The position numbers were made by a program, and so were the translations under genes. Positions 1-9,164 of a stretch of 16,452 nucleotides of DNA are shown piece after piece; positions within the stretch are counted from its first letter, which is position 1; each line of letters begins with the position of its first letter. Origin of the DNA: Entrophospora sp. SA101 (Eukaryota; Glomeromycota; Glomeromycetes; Entrophosporales; Entrophosporaceae); the NCBI GenBank assembly GCA_958430865.1, contig CAUDNR010004506.1, positions 7,185-23,636 on the forward strand, written 5' to 3'. Under the pieces are notes generated by a model. The model had not been told where the DNA came from and made no database searches. It saw only the letters and a list, made by a program, of their open reading frames with translations.

Positions 1-518
1 AATCACATGTTTCACAACATAAAAAAGATCAACAGTCGATTTTGTCACAAAGTGATAAAATGAGTGTCCATTATGCTGTTGTGACACTAAAAATAGTGTC
101 ATTAATTTGAGATGATCAACATGGGGAAATTTTTTAAAAAATAAAAAAAATAAATCAGTGGTAATGGATGATTCGCACCATATCTTGTGAATTCGTTTGT
201 AACATATAATGAATTGATCAGCAGACTATTCTGGAATCGAATCCCGATATGGAAATATCCCTGACTGTATTTAACACAACACATGACTTCCGTAGTTAGT
301 TTGTTCTAATTGGCCAATATTAACCAGGAAATTGATAGGTCCAAGATTTTACTATCTCACAATAGTCTTTGATTGTAAGTAACTAATAAACCCAGTGTGA
401 TTGACCCCCAGCCCTTCTAATGATTATTGGTCTGGGAACCTTTTTAATTATTCAGATACATCTCAAGGGACACCTTTGGGATGTAGTTAATTAAATAACT
501 TAGGAATCTTTTATTCAG
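1..518. other. Non-coding, no gene recognised
   Basis: AT-rich DNA with stops in all frames. The 60-codon minus-strand ORF at 102-284 has no recognisable domain and no clean splice partners. Around 43-106, motifs of the type TTGTCACAAAG and TTGTGACACT recur in mixed orientation, which could be the worn end of a mobile element; this is not strong enough to name. Confidence 0.4.
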
Positions 519-676
519 GTGGGTAGGCTGTAAGATAAAAGAAATGTTGACTATAAGTCAGCAGGTAGACAGTGTGTCAAACATAACATAACTATCTAGG
601 CAGGTAGGCTGTAAGATAGTGGAATTAACCATAAGTCAGTGGGTAGGCTGTGTGTTGAACATAAAATAACCTATTA
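519..676. repeat. 81-bp tandem duplication, two copies
   Basis: Two imperfect direct copies lie head to tail (about 519-599 and 600-676). Shared words in the same order are GGTAGGCTGTAAGATA, ATAAGTCAG, a GTGTGT stretch and AACATAA. The period, measured between the two GGTAGGCTGTAAGATA starts (522 and 603), is 81 bp. Each unit also holds a second weaker GGTAG motif, so the unit may itself be an older duplication of about 40 bp. No ORF crosses it. Confidence 0.75.
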
Positions 677-1018
677 AATAGGAAACTCAGATTGCATGTT
701 CACAGTATCCTTAATTTGACACATTTCAATTTTATCAATATTGAAAGGAATCTCTTAAAACTCTTAAAAAACAAGTGCCAGCAATAACAAAAATATGTTG
801 TTAGATTTCTTGGGGGTTGAGGCTTACCTTTTATTAAGGATGAATTTTTTAGGTTATGCAATATGTAAAAAAATGATATACGATTTAAAATAAACAAATC
901 TAGAAAATATTCTTTGGACATAAAATATGTATAAGAATAGGATTTATAGATTATACATTTATAAAATATATCATTTACACATAAAAATAAACACATAATA
1001 TTCATTAAAAAAAAATTA
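677..1018. other. 3' flank of the membrane-protein gene, no gene recognised
   Basis: This is the downstream (minus-strand) flank of the gene ending at 1019. It is very AT-rich, and the minus-strand ORF that crosses it is a shadow of the last exon in another frame. No other coding, RNA or repeat signal was seen. Confidence 0.4.
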
Positions 1019-2832
1019 TTAATCATCATCAATTGACCATCTTTCATATTCTTTTGATTCATCATTACCTTTTTCATTATCAACTATAATAATAATCTAT
1101 TAGTTGATTAATTAATTAAAAAGAAAAATTTGGAAAATTAAATTTACCATAAGTATGTAATCCTTTTTCAAAATTTCTTATAATCATTATTGAACATATT
1201 AAAGTCACCTTTAATAGAATCAATAAAAGCTTAAATTAATTGGCTTAGATATTTAAAAAAATTAATTGAAAATTTTTATAATAAAAATTTTTACCAATGC
1301 CGTAATAATACCACAACTCACTATTGATTATTGATAGAATTAATATTTAATCATAAATTATTTCAAATTAATAAAATAACTTACCAAAACCAATAAAAAA
1401 ATACCAACTACTACTAACAGTTCCAATAGAATATTTTAAAATAAGTATAAGATCCAAAACAGTAATCAACCAACCAAGATTAACAATTATCATTCCTGAT
1501 TTACATTCTTTATAAACCTTTAATATAAAAATATCATTAGCTATTGAGCTTAAAACTATTTAAATATTTTCTCTGTTTAATACTTACAGAATAATAAGCT
1601 AATAATTGATTAAAGAAAATAAGAATAGTGACTCCCATATGTATCAATAATAAACTTCTTGGAAAATACCTATAACTTGTAATGTTTCCATAACCATTAC
1701 TATTGCTACTAAGATTAAAACCATAAACAACACAAGCTTCTATTGCTGATCCTAATAAAAAGAATAGATCAAGTTTTAATAACATTAAATAAATTAAATA
1801 TGTCTTGTATATTGCTAATTAATTGTTAATTATACAAAGACGTTGAGGCAGGAAGAGATGTGTATATGAGAGATAGGTGTGGGAAAAAATATTATTAGTA
1901 ATTAATTAATGATTGATTTCCATTAAAATAAATAAATAGATAAATGATGTACCTTGAATTTGTATATCAGCACCGATTCTTTTGTAAATATTCCAACCAA
2001 ATTCTTGGTACAATTTAAAAGATAAATAAGCCATAAGAGAGGCAAACGCCAACTCACTACCAAGCAATGGTAAATCATAATTTCTATTCTTGGAACTTAA
2101 TTCAAATATTCTTAATATTCCTGGACACGCTACCTTCAAATCTTCGTACCATTTCCGAACTTCAAGGATTTGTGACTATAAATATATATAATTAATTATT
2201 TTGTTGGCAAAATATATTAAATTGATTCAATTATCAATAGAATAAATAAAGATTCCAGATTAAATTACTACTTACAATGCCAAATAAAGAACAAAGAAAA
2301 TTAATTGTTGTGATCGTGATAATTTGAATGGTATTTTGATTGTATAACTTTTATTGTTATCATCATCATCATCATCATTATTATTTTGTGAGACAAGAGA
2401 ATAAATGTCAATTTTCTTTAATTATCAAATATCAGAAATTTAAAAAAAAAAATTTTACCGCAGTGTAACACAGACACATTTGAAATAATTGGAATACCAT
2501 AAAAACTACATTCTCTTCTTGAATATTGTTTATTCTGATTGCTGATGGCAACAAAGTACAAACTTCAGGTGGTAATCCGGTATTATTGACCATGTATTCT
2601 ACTACTTTATCACCAGCATTAGAATTACGAAAAAATACTCTAATTTCCAAAGCAATTATGACAATTGCTTGTATTGTTGATGTCAGTATAAATAATTTAG
2701 TCCATTTCGATTCAAAAATACGAGATTTCTATGAAAATAATTGTGAGTTAATTACACGGAAAACTATATATGCATCATTATGAATATTACTACCATCTTT
2801 AAAATTCGCCGCTTAATCCCTAAATCGACCAT
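1019..2832 (-). CDS. Multi-exon multipass membrane protein, 7-8 TM, function unknown
   Basis: Eight coding exons chain with consistent phase and GT/AG sites: 2459-2728, 2276-2347, 1953-2175, 1588-1814, 1385-1517, a 26-nt microexon 1295-1320, 1148-1208 and 1019-1083 (stop TAA). They encode 358 residues. Hydrophobic helices appear near the start (KLFILTSTIQAIVII), after EENVV, in IQIITITTINFLCSLFGI, after GSELAFASL, in YLIYLMLLKLDLFFLLG, in LLLIHMGVTILIFF, and in two more before an acidic tail ending ERWSIDDD. One candidate first exon, 2794-2832, adds 13 residues through a 65-nt intron to give 371 aa. Other 5' ends are possible (see findings). The topology resembles uncharacterised membrane proteins of AM fungi; receptor or transporter is not decidable. 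Exons 2-9 are firm, the start is not. Confidence 0.82.
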
Positions 2833-2949
2833 TTTTCTTCTATTAACAAATAAATAAATTTGTTTTCAAAAAATGGATTGGAAAACTTTTAAATAAATTT
2901 TTATTGTGGCTATGTTCTTATTAATATTGTCTTATTATTTTTTTCTTCT

Positions 2950-3015
2950 TTAATTCAAAGCCACGAAATCTTTTTCACTGCCCGCAATATTATAAACTTG
3001 ATGATCATCAATCAT
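2950..3015 (-). other. Possible upstream exon of the membrane-protein gene
   Basis: A 21-codon minus-strand ORF (begins MIDDHQVYN, ends TAA) lies just upstream of the membrane-protein gene. A GTGAAA donor after its twelfth codon plus one base would join in phase to an acceptor before CGGCGAAT at about 2810. That leads into an open stretch reading NIHNDAYIVFR just before the firm exon at 2728. The path still meets one stop or needs a 27-nt intron, so this is only a candidate 5' end. Confidence 0.25.
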
Positions 3016-3249
3016 CTGTATAAAATAAATCATGACAAAAAAAACTTTTTCGTTAAAAAACAACGTCAAATTTTCAACAAACATCAGTCTTCTTAAAAAG
3101 GAATGATAATCCAGAAAAAAAAATGTGGAGAAACGTCATACATGATTGTTTCCTGAAAGAGAATTAGCAGATATTAAACAAACTTCTTACAGCTCGTAAG
3201 TTTAGAAAAAAGAAATTGCTTTCTAGAAAAATATTTAGGGTTAATTATC

Positions 3250-3908
3250 AGCCAACTATTATTATTACATAACAAACATTAGTATTATTAGGTAATATTT
3301 TAGAAATAGAAACCTTTTGGAGTGTTTGTGTAAAGATATTCCATTATTTGAGAAATATATATATTTTTCAATTAATACACATTATAATGATTATAGGTTT
3401 AGCATTATACATAAATGCTTACATATATTATATTTAAACGTGAAATCCATAATCCATAATCCATAATTATTTAATTATTTATTCAGTTCATTACTTCCAC
3501 CTTCATAAATGTACTCATTGGTTGGATTAAATTTACTTCGTTTATTATCACAAATCATATAGCAGAGTTCCATAGAGCATTAGAGAATATTGAATTCGAG
3601 CAACTTTTAGAGAATGATTATATTAATCATCCAGTTCATTTGGAACGATATCTCATGGAATGAAGTTATAATAAAGTTTGGAATTCCAGAGATGCTAGAA
3701 TATATGTTTTTTTTATTGATATCTTAATGGAAACCATTAGGTTGGCAATATATACATATAAATATAATATTTTATCATATGACTTTATTATCATTATTGT
3801 AGAAGTGAAATTGCTAGTTCAGTGAAAAGGCCTATGATAATTTATCATTGTCGGATGCAGCAATGTTATTATTTTATAATAATAATAATCTCAAATTTTA
3901 CAACAAAG
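3250..3908 (+). pseudogene. RPN12: 26S proteasome lid subunit RPN12 (PSMD8), broken and intron-retaining
   Basis: RPN12 is the lid subunit of the 19S regulatory particle, incorporated last in lid assembly. Three exon-like blocks match it. About 3250-3396 reads NILEIETFWSV and then, one frame over, KDIPLFEKYI. 3487-3740 reads MYSLVGLNLLRLLSQ, then in a shifted frame NHIAEFHRALEN, NHPVHLERYLME, SYNKVWNS and FFIDILMETIR. 3803-3908 reads SEIAS, then KAYDNLSLSDAAMLLFYNNN. GT-AG introns at 3397-3486 and 3741-3802 are still in place, so this is a DNA-level duplicate, not a retrocopy. Damage includes a frameshift before DIP, TAA in place of the Tyr before MYSL, a one-base loss after LLSQ, TGA in place of Gly in MEGSYNK, and a shift before KAYDN. 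The conserved N-terminus and C-terminal end are not seen. An intact copy should exist elsewhere, since the subunit is essential in yeast. Confidence 0.88.
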
Positions 3909-5385
3909 GTAACTATATATATGTTTGAAGGACATTAATTTATTTTTTGGGAGGCTGATTTTTGTTATTATTAATAAATTAATATTATTATCGTCAAAGT
4001 TAATAATTTATAAGGTTATATCCTTTATTATTTGAAAATATACTCTTCGTAGAGGGGTTGAGGAGCATCCTTGAACATCCCTGCATTTATTCTCAAGAAT
4101 ATATAGATAATATCCTTTATTCTTTAGACAATAATAAAATATACAACCCTAAAATCCATCCTCTCAGAAAATACTACGCCATAATAAAACTCCTGTGAAA
4201 TCTGATTTTACCAAAGTTTTTAACGGCATCTTTTAAGCTATTGTTATGAATCTTCAATCCATAATAGATCCTTCTTCGCAAATCTTTCACTAGAATATAT
4301 TGAAAAATAACACATCTTTTAATTTTGGGGGAAAAGGAGTCAAACCAACTCATCTCTAGCATAAAAGTTAATACAGTGATAAATACATAAGAACTCTTCT
4401 GATTGACAGGACAGAAAATGCCAAAAAGGAAAAATACGCAATTACAATTTATGCGGATCTGGAAATGATATTAATATTAATATAATATTAGAGATATTCT
4501 AATTTTTTTGCGGTAAGCCAACAACTTTGCATGAATCTTTATAAATCAAATAAAATTTCCACCAAATAAAAGTCATAATGGCATATTCTGCCAAAGGACG
4601 ATGTTTTCTTTGCACACAGTAAAAATTAAATTATTATTGATCAATTATGCCTATTTGTATGTATATTATATTTTAGGTGAAAGTGATAAGATTGCAAACC
4701 AATGACAACGCTATTATTGTCATTAACACCGGAAGCATATAAATGATTCTATTTATTATTCATTGTCATATTATTGTTGTTATTATCTTTGAATACTACC
4801 GTTATAATAATTATTATTATTACAATTAGTTTCTGAGATCATTATAATAATATTAGCATTATTATTGTTAAAATTAATATTTAAAATAATTCGTCTATTT
4901 GATGGTCATCAATAGCTATATTGGTGTCAGAACAATGTGTGCACGGTTCACTCTTCGATTTTGTTTTTCTTTTAAAAGTCACAATTGGAGTTGAATTCTA
5001 TTTTATATACTTATATATGTAACGACGAATTAATAAGTTATGTGGAAATATATTATCGAATATTTCTTGAATGAATATGTTTAACAAAGTTTTTTTATAA
5101 GCGACATTGTTATTACAAAAATATGGGAAACGAGATCTCCACATTTCCTAATCAGTAGATAATAAAACCCCCATTTTTTGCATTTTAGCAAGTTTGGGAA
5201 AAAATAATCCGTAAAAGTTGCACAAACATTCGTGCATTATCAAAGATTCCATATTTAGTGTTACTTTGAAATTTTTTCAATATATTTTATACAAAGAAAT
5301 TCTTTATATGCAAAATAAAATATCTATTTATACTTCACAATTACTTAAATAATATAATTAAACACAATAGTTAAAAAAAGTAAAA
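3909..5385. other. Long non-coding stretch, no gene recognised
   Basis: About 1.5 kb of AT-rich DNA rich in ATT/AAT runs. The minus-strand ORF at 4174-4362 (62 codons, basic, contains LVKDLRRRIYYG) has no recognised domain and may be a transposon scrap. A short plus-strand ATG at 4578 reads MAYSAKGRCFLCTQ before a stop; the following GT-AG pair does not continue the frame. The last 300 bases are the promoter and 5' UTR of the gene starting at 5386, with A-rich sequence directly before the ATG. Confidence 0.4.
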
Positions 5386-7258
5386 ATGGATATTAAAGAA
5401 CCATTTACCAATAATCACGCAAACCAACAAACAAATGTAAATAATTATGTAAAAGCAGATGAAAATGCTGTTGAAAATCGTGAAAATGATGACGACGATG
5501 ATGGTACAAGTTCTTCTACTAGTAGTAATTGTAGATCTGAATCATCTGATTCATCAATTACAAGAGTTGAACGAAATAATCTGCTCCTTAGTATTACTTC
5601 TACTTCTAACAATAACAACAACAATAGTAATAATAATACTTTATTATTCCAAAATACTATTACAACTATAGAAGGCTTCACAGACTCGAGCTCTATTGAC
5701 AGTACGAACAATAATACTACAACATTATTAACAACACCTAAAAAACCTCGAGTAAAAGTTTCAGCAAATAATATTATATCAGATTTTAGTAGTTTAGGAG
5801 TGTACTCTCAAAATCAACAACAATCACACCAATATAATTCAAAAAAATTTTCAAGTATGAGATCAGATTTGTCCTGGGGAAGTGATTCTGGTATTACAAG
5901 GGCGAATAATAAAATTAAAAATAAAATATTAAACAAAAAATCGATTGTTAAAGATGATAGATGTGATGATAATGATCAATATGAAGAATTAAATTATTAT
6001 TATAAAAATCATCCTAAATTAAACAACAATGTGAATGAATGGGCTGATAAAAATGATTACTACATGCCTGAAAGTCATTCTGAAATTACTACAAATACGA
6101 GAGATTCTTCATCATCTATTTCTACTTCTACTTCACCAAGAGTTAGAGCAAGATCCATTGTTAATTATTCTTCTAATAATAATCCTAGAATTAAAATCAA
6201 ACCATCACAAATTGTTAATGCTAAAACTAACGCTAATACAACGACTAAAACCAAATCATCATCATCGATGTTATCAACATCATCATTGTCACCACCAACG
6301 CTGCCATCATCATCCAAAACATGGTCTGATATTATATACCGTCCACATGATGCAAGAACTGAAATGACAAATTATAGTGATCCAGGACCTCAAAAAAATT
6401 TTTTAATGATGAGTAATATTGACGATTACGATGACAATAAAGAAGGAAATAATTACAATAATCATGGAAAATTACAAAAACTAAAAGGGCAAGCTTATTA
6501 CAATGATAATAAACCTAAAAGAAAAGTTGCAGCATCTGCAGTCTTAAATAATATTGATAATTATGATGATGTTGATTATTATGATGATGTTAATGGTGAT
6601 GGTAACGAAGAAAGAAATCAAGGAGAAAGTGAAAATAAAGAGCCATTTGAAATTGAAGATTTACTGAAATTATCATTGAACCCAAAAGTTCAAAGAAAGG
6701 TAATAATTTTTTTTTTGTATATGTGAAAATAATAACGATATTTGTATATTTATATTTATAAATAAAGTTTCTATTTTTGATTAGTTTCTTGATCTTCAAA
6801 TTTCCAACAAATCACTTCTTAATATTAATACGACATTGGAATCAACAATTAAAGAACAAAACAATAAACTTGCAACAATTCCATCATTTGAATCAATTAT
6901 GGCGCAACAACAAAAACAATTAGAACATCTTACCAAAGTTGAAGAATTAATGCTGAAATTGACAACAAAGATGTCTGAGCAAGACAATGAAATAAAGGCT
7001 TTAAAAAACCAATTACTTGAAAAGAATGGGTATGTTAACAATAGAAATTTTAATTAGTAAATATTTTTAAAAACAAATTTTTTCCAAAAAAAAATATTGA
7101 TTTTTTCTTTTGGATGTTTATATAGAGAAGAGAGTCGTAATGCTGTGGATAATCAGCCATTACAAGTTGGAAGTTACAATCTCAACATAATTTACTTTGT
7201 CATGTTTAGTTATTTGGCACAATTATCTATTTCATCCCTTTTAAAATATATTTTGTAA
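5386..7258 (+). CDS. Asn/Ser-rich low-complexity protein with coiled coil and C-terminal membrane anchor
   Basis: Three exons, 5386-6699, 6785-7029 and 7126-7258, join in frame to 563 codons plus TAA. Introns are 85 and 96 nt with GTAATA and GTATGT donors. Residues 1 to about 400 are disordered: runs of Asn, Ser, Asp and Thr, with islands such as LSWGSDSGITRA and KTWSDIIYRP. Residues about 420-520 turn helical: IEDLLKLSLNPKVQRK leads into a coiled coil with heptad Leu/Ile and Gln/Glu/Lys (QQQKQLEHLTKVEELMLKL, then EIKALKNQLLEKNG). The last exon ends in a hydrophobic helix (LNIIYFVMFSYLAQLSI) with only a few residues after it, as in tail-anchored proteins of the ER or mitochondrial outer membrane. 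The ATG has an A at -3 and lies in an A-rich leader. The family is not recognised; a tether or adaptor at a membrane would fit but is inference. Confidence 0.78.
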
Positions 7259-7914
7259 CATATGTACATACATATTATTCATATATTCATATATACATAA
7301 CTATTATTATCATTATGGCTCCAAAGGTTCCTCGTATTATCTATTTAATTGAGGAATGAAATTCCTTCCTTTTTTTTAATTTTAAAATCACACTTTATAT
7401 ATATACACATATCCGTTCATTCCTAATTCATTCTTTCCTTTGAATTTTGAAATCACCAACTTCACGACTAATTTTTTTTAAAAAAATTATACTCAAAAAA
7501 TAATAATTTTTGTAAATATTATATATACAATGATTTCAAGAAAAATCCCTTACTCGTCAATACTTTCTTCTCTCTCAAACAATTTACATCTTTTCTTCTC
7601 ATATAATTATAATTATTACGAGAAGAAAAAAAACCATTTTTAAAACATTTTTAATCTTTTTTCTAATGGTTAATAATTGTTATAAGTGGATTATTCAATT
7701 AGTATTTATTATATAAATGTTTTTTATATATTTTACTAATATCTAATGTAGAAACAATTATGTTATTTATGTATATGTTTTTTAATTATTATTTTAATGT
7801 TTCTTTAAGCTATAATTTAATTATGAAAAAAATTTTATTATAATAAAAATAAAATAATTTTCCTATCATTTACCGGTTTTATACATTGTAGATTGTAGAT
7901 TTATTATTATATTT
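7259..7914. other. Convergent 3' intergenic region
   Basis: The region lies between two genes that converge on it. It consists of poly-T/A tracts and TATA-rich runs suited to 3' UTRs and cleavage sites. No ORF above background, RNA gene or repeat was seen. Confidence 0.45.
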
Positions 7915-8406
7915 TTAGCATTCCATCCAAACCCATGAAGAGGACGAAGAGATTAATGAATTGTTATCACTATTACCATTACCATTACCATTACCATTAC
8001 CATTACCATTACCGTTTTCCTTATTTCTTCCTCCTTTTCCAGATATCTTTAATTTCCTAGTTTTTTCAATATGTTGAACAACTCTAACGATAATTGCAAC
8101 AACTTTATCAACAGTATTACAAATTCCTAATTTTATAGTCCACGGGAAAGCTTCAAAATGTGGTGGCGTTTTCGAAACTAATTTTATCAATAACAAATCC
8201 TTACTTTTCTCGATCATGACTTTTTTATTATAATTTAAAAGTTTTGGATGTTTTGATAGATTTATCAATAATTGGTTTGGTATAAATAACGGGATCATGT
8301 TGTAGAAAAGTTTCGAGGTTAGACGTAATTTAAAATATAAATCATTTATTGGTACATTTTTCAGAATTTCTTCTTGTAGTTCTAATGGTAAATTTATTAA
8401 AGACAT
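7915..8406 (-). CDS. Small F-box protein with Asn-Gly repeat tail
   Basis: The single-exon reading starts at the ATG at 8406 and gives 163 residues. The upstream in-frame Met at 8487 would add 27 residues, but these run through a fold-back repeat and look non-coding, so the inner Met is preferred. Residues 2-40 form an F-box: LPLELQEEILKNV, then DLYFKLRLTSKLFYNMI. This domain binds Skp1 and brings substrates to an SCF ubiquitin ligase. A basic middle region of about 90 residues follows, then a (Asn-Gly) run encoded by the hexamer repeat and a Ser-rich end, SSSSSWVWMEC. No leucine-rich, WD40 or Kelch substrate-binding repeats are present, so this is a short or truncated member. F-box families are large in AM fungi. 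Function as a ligase adaptor is an inference from the F-box alone. Confidence 0.72.
   Translation of the reverse strand: MSLINLPLELQEEILKNVPINDLYFKLRLTSKLFYNMIPLFIPNQLLINLSKHPKLLNYNKKVMIEKSKDLLLIKLVSKTPPHFEAFPWTIKLGICNTVDKVVAIIVRVVQHIEKTRKLKISGKGGRNKENGNGNGNGNGNGNGNSDNNSLISSSSSWVWMEC
7972..8013. repeat. Hexanucleotide microsatellite (ATTACC)7
   Basis: Seven perfect copies of ATTACC on the plus strand lie inside the F-box gene. They read as alternating Gly and Asn codons on the minus strand. Copy-number change keeps the frame, so the Asn-Gly run can vary in length. Confidence 0.9.
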
Positions 8407-8463
8407 TTTTTGAAATGTGTGATGATGTCTATTTGTAATACAATGACATTTATAATAAAAAAT

Positions 8464-8545
8464 TGACAGATGACTAATTTCATGCACTAAAAAAAAATTT
8501 TTTACGTGTCTGTCCCAGAAAATATTTTTGATTAGTCATCTGTCA
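8464..8545. repeat. Fold-back element with perfect 15-bp arms
   Basis: TGACAGATGACTAAT at 8464-8478 is the exact reverse complement of ATTAGTCATCTGTCA at 8531-8545, with a 52-nt spacer containing A and T runs. The size and structure fit a small MITE-like insertion or its remnant. It lies just upstream of the F-box start. Confidence 0.7.
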
Positions 8546-8603
8546 TCTACCAGAAAAAGATCTATATTAATAATAAATAATAATGACACCCGGATAATCG
8601 GTG

Positions 8604-8633
8604 ATTACTATTACTATTACTATTACTATTACT
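8604..8633. repeat. Hexanucleotide microsatellite (ATTACT)5
   Basis: Five perfect copies of ATTACT lie in the intergenic DNA between the F-box gene and PIG-C. They differ by one base from the ATTACC repeat 600 bp away. Confidence 0.88.
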
Positions 8634-9164
8634 CTAATATCCGCTGAAATTCGAACCAATTCGAATCACAATTTTTTGTTAAAATGATTTGATTTGACAT
8701 GGTTCGAATCTAATTCAAATATGTACCATATGAAATAATTTGAATTCTGCATGATTTTAAAGAGTCGCATTTGGAAATACCTAGTGCAAATAATTGCATT
8801 TAGTTTTCCATCCACACTGTGCAATGGTTACATACTTCACTTATTGTTCTTCTTTGAATACATTGCACTGTGCCTGATGAAGAAGTAATTGAAGTGGCGA
8901 AATTATCGTCACTCATCATTATTATGAATTGTGCAACCGTAAAGTAATACAAATTCTTATATTATTTACATGTGTATTAATAAAAAAAAAAGTTCTCACG
9001 TAGATAATATACACATATTTTTTTTTATATATTCTGTACCACCGATTAATTGAAAAAAAAAAAAAAAGTTTCAACACCCAAATTAATCGGATATCATTTG
9101 GCGGATATAACATTCATTCCCTTTTGTATTTGCTAAACAATTTCTAAAATTAGGAGGGTTGATA
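8634..9164. promoter_or_regulatory. Divergent intergenic region upstream of PIG-C
   Basis: No gene seen. It contains several TTCGAA-type words (8650-8715) and a hairpin with 10-bp arms CCGATTAATT (9042-9051) and AATTAATCGG (9081-9090) around a long A run. It probably includes the promoter of PIG-C; no clear TATA or factor site can be assigned. Confidence 0.35.

Noticed and set aside
2526..2783. Plus-strand 85-codon ORF
   Set aside because: It is antisense to a firm exon of the membrane-protein gene (2459-2728) and has no domain.
5445..6367. Leu/Ile- and Leu/Val-rich ORFs overlapping the Asn/Ser-rich gene
   Set aside because: They are out-of-frame readings of AAT/TCA repeats within the real exon and would not survive the splice structure.
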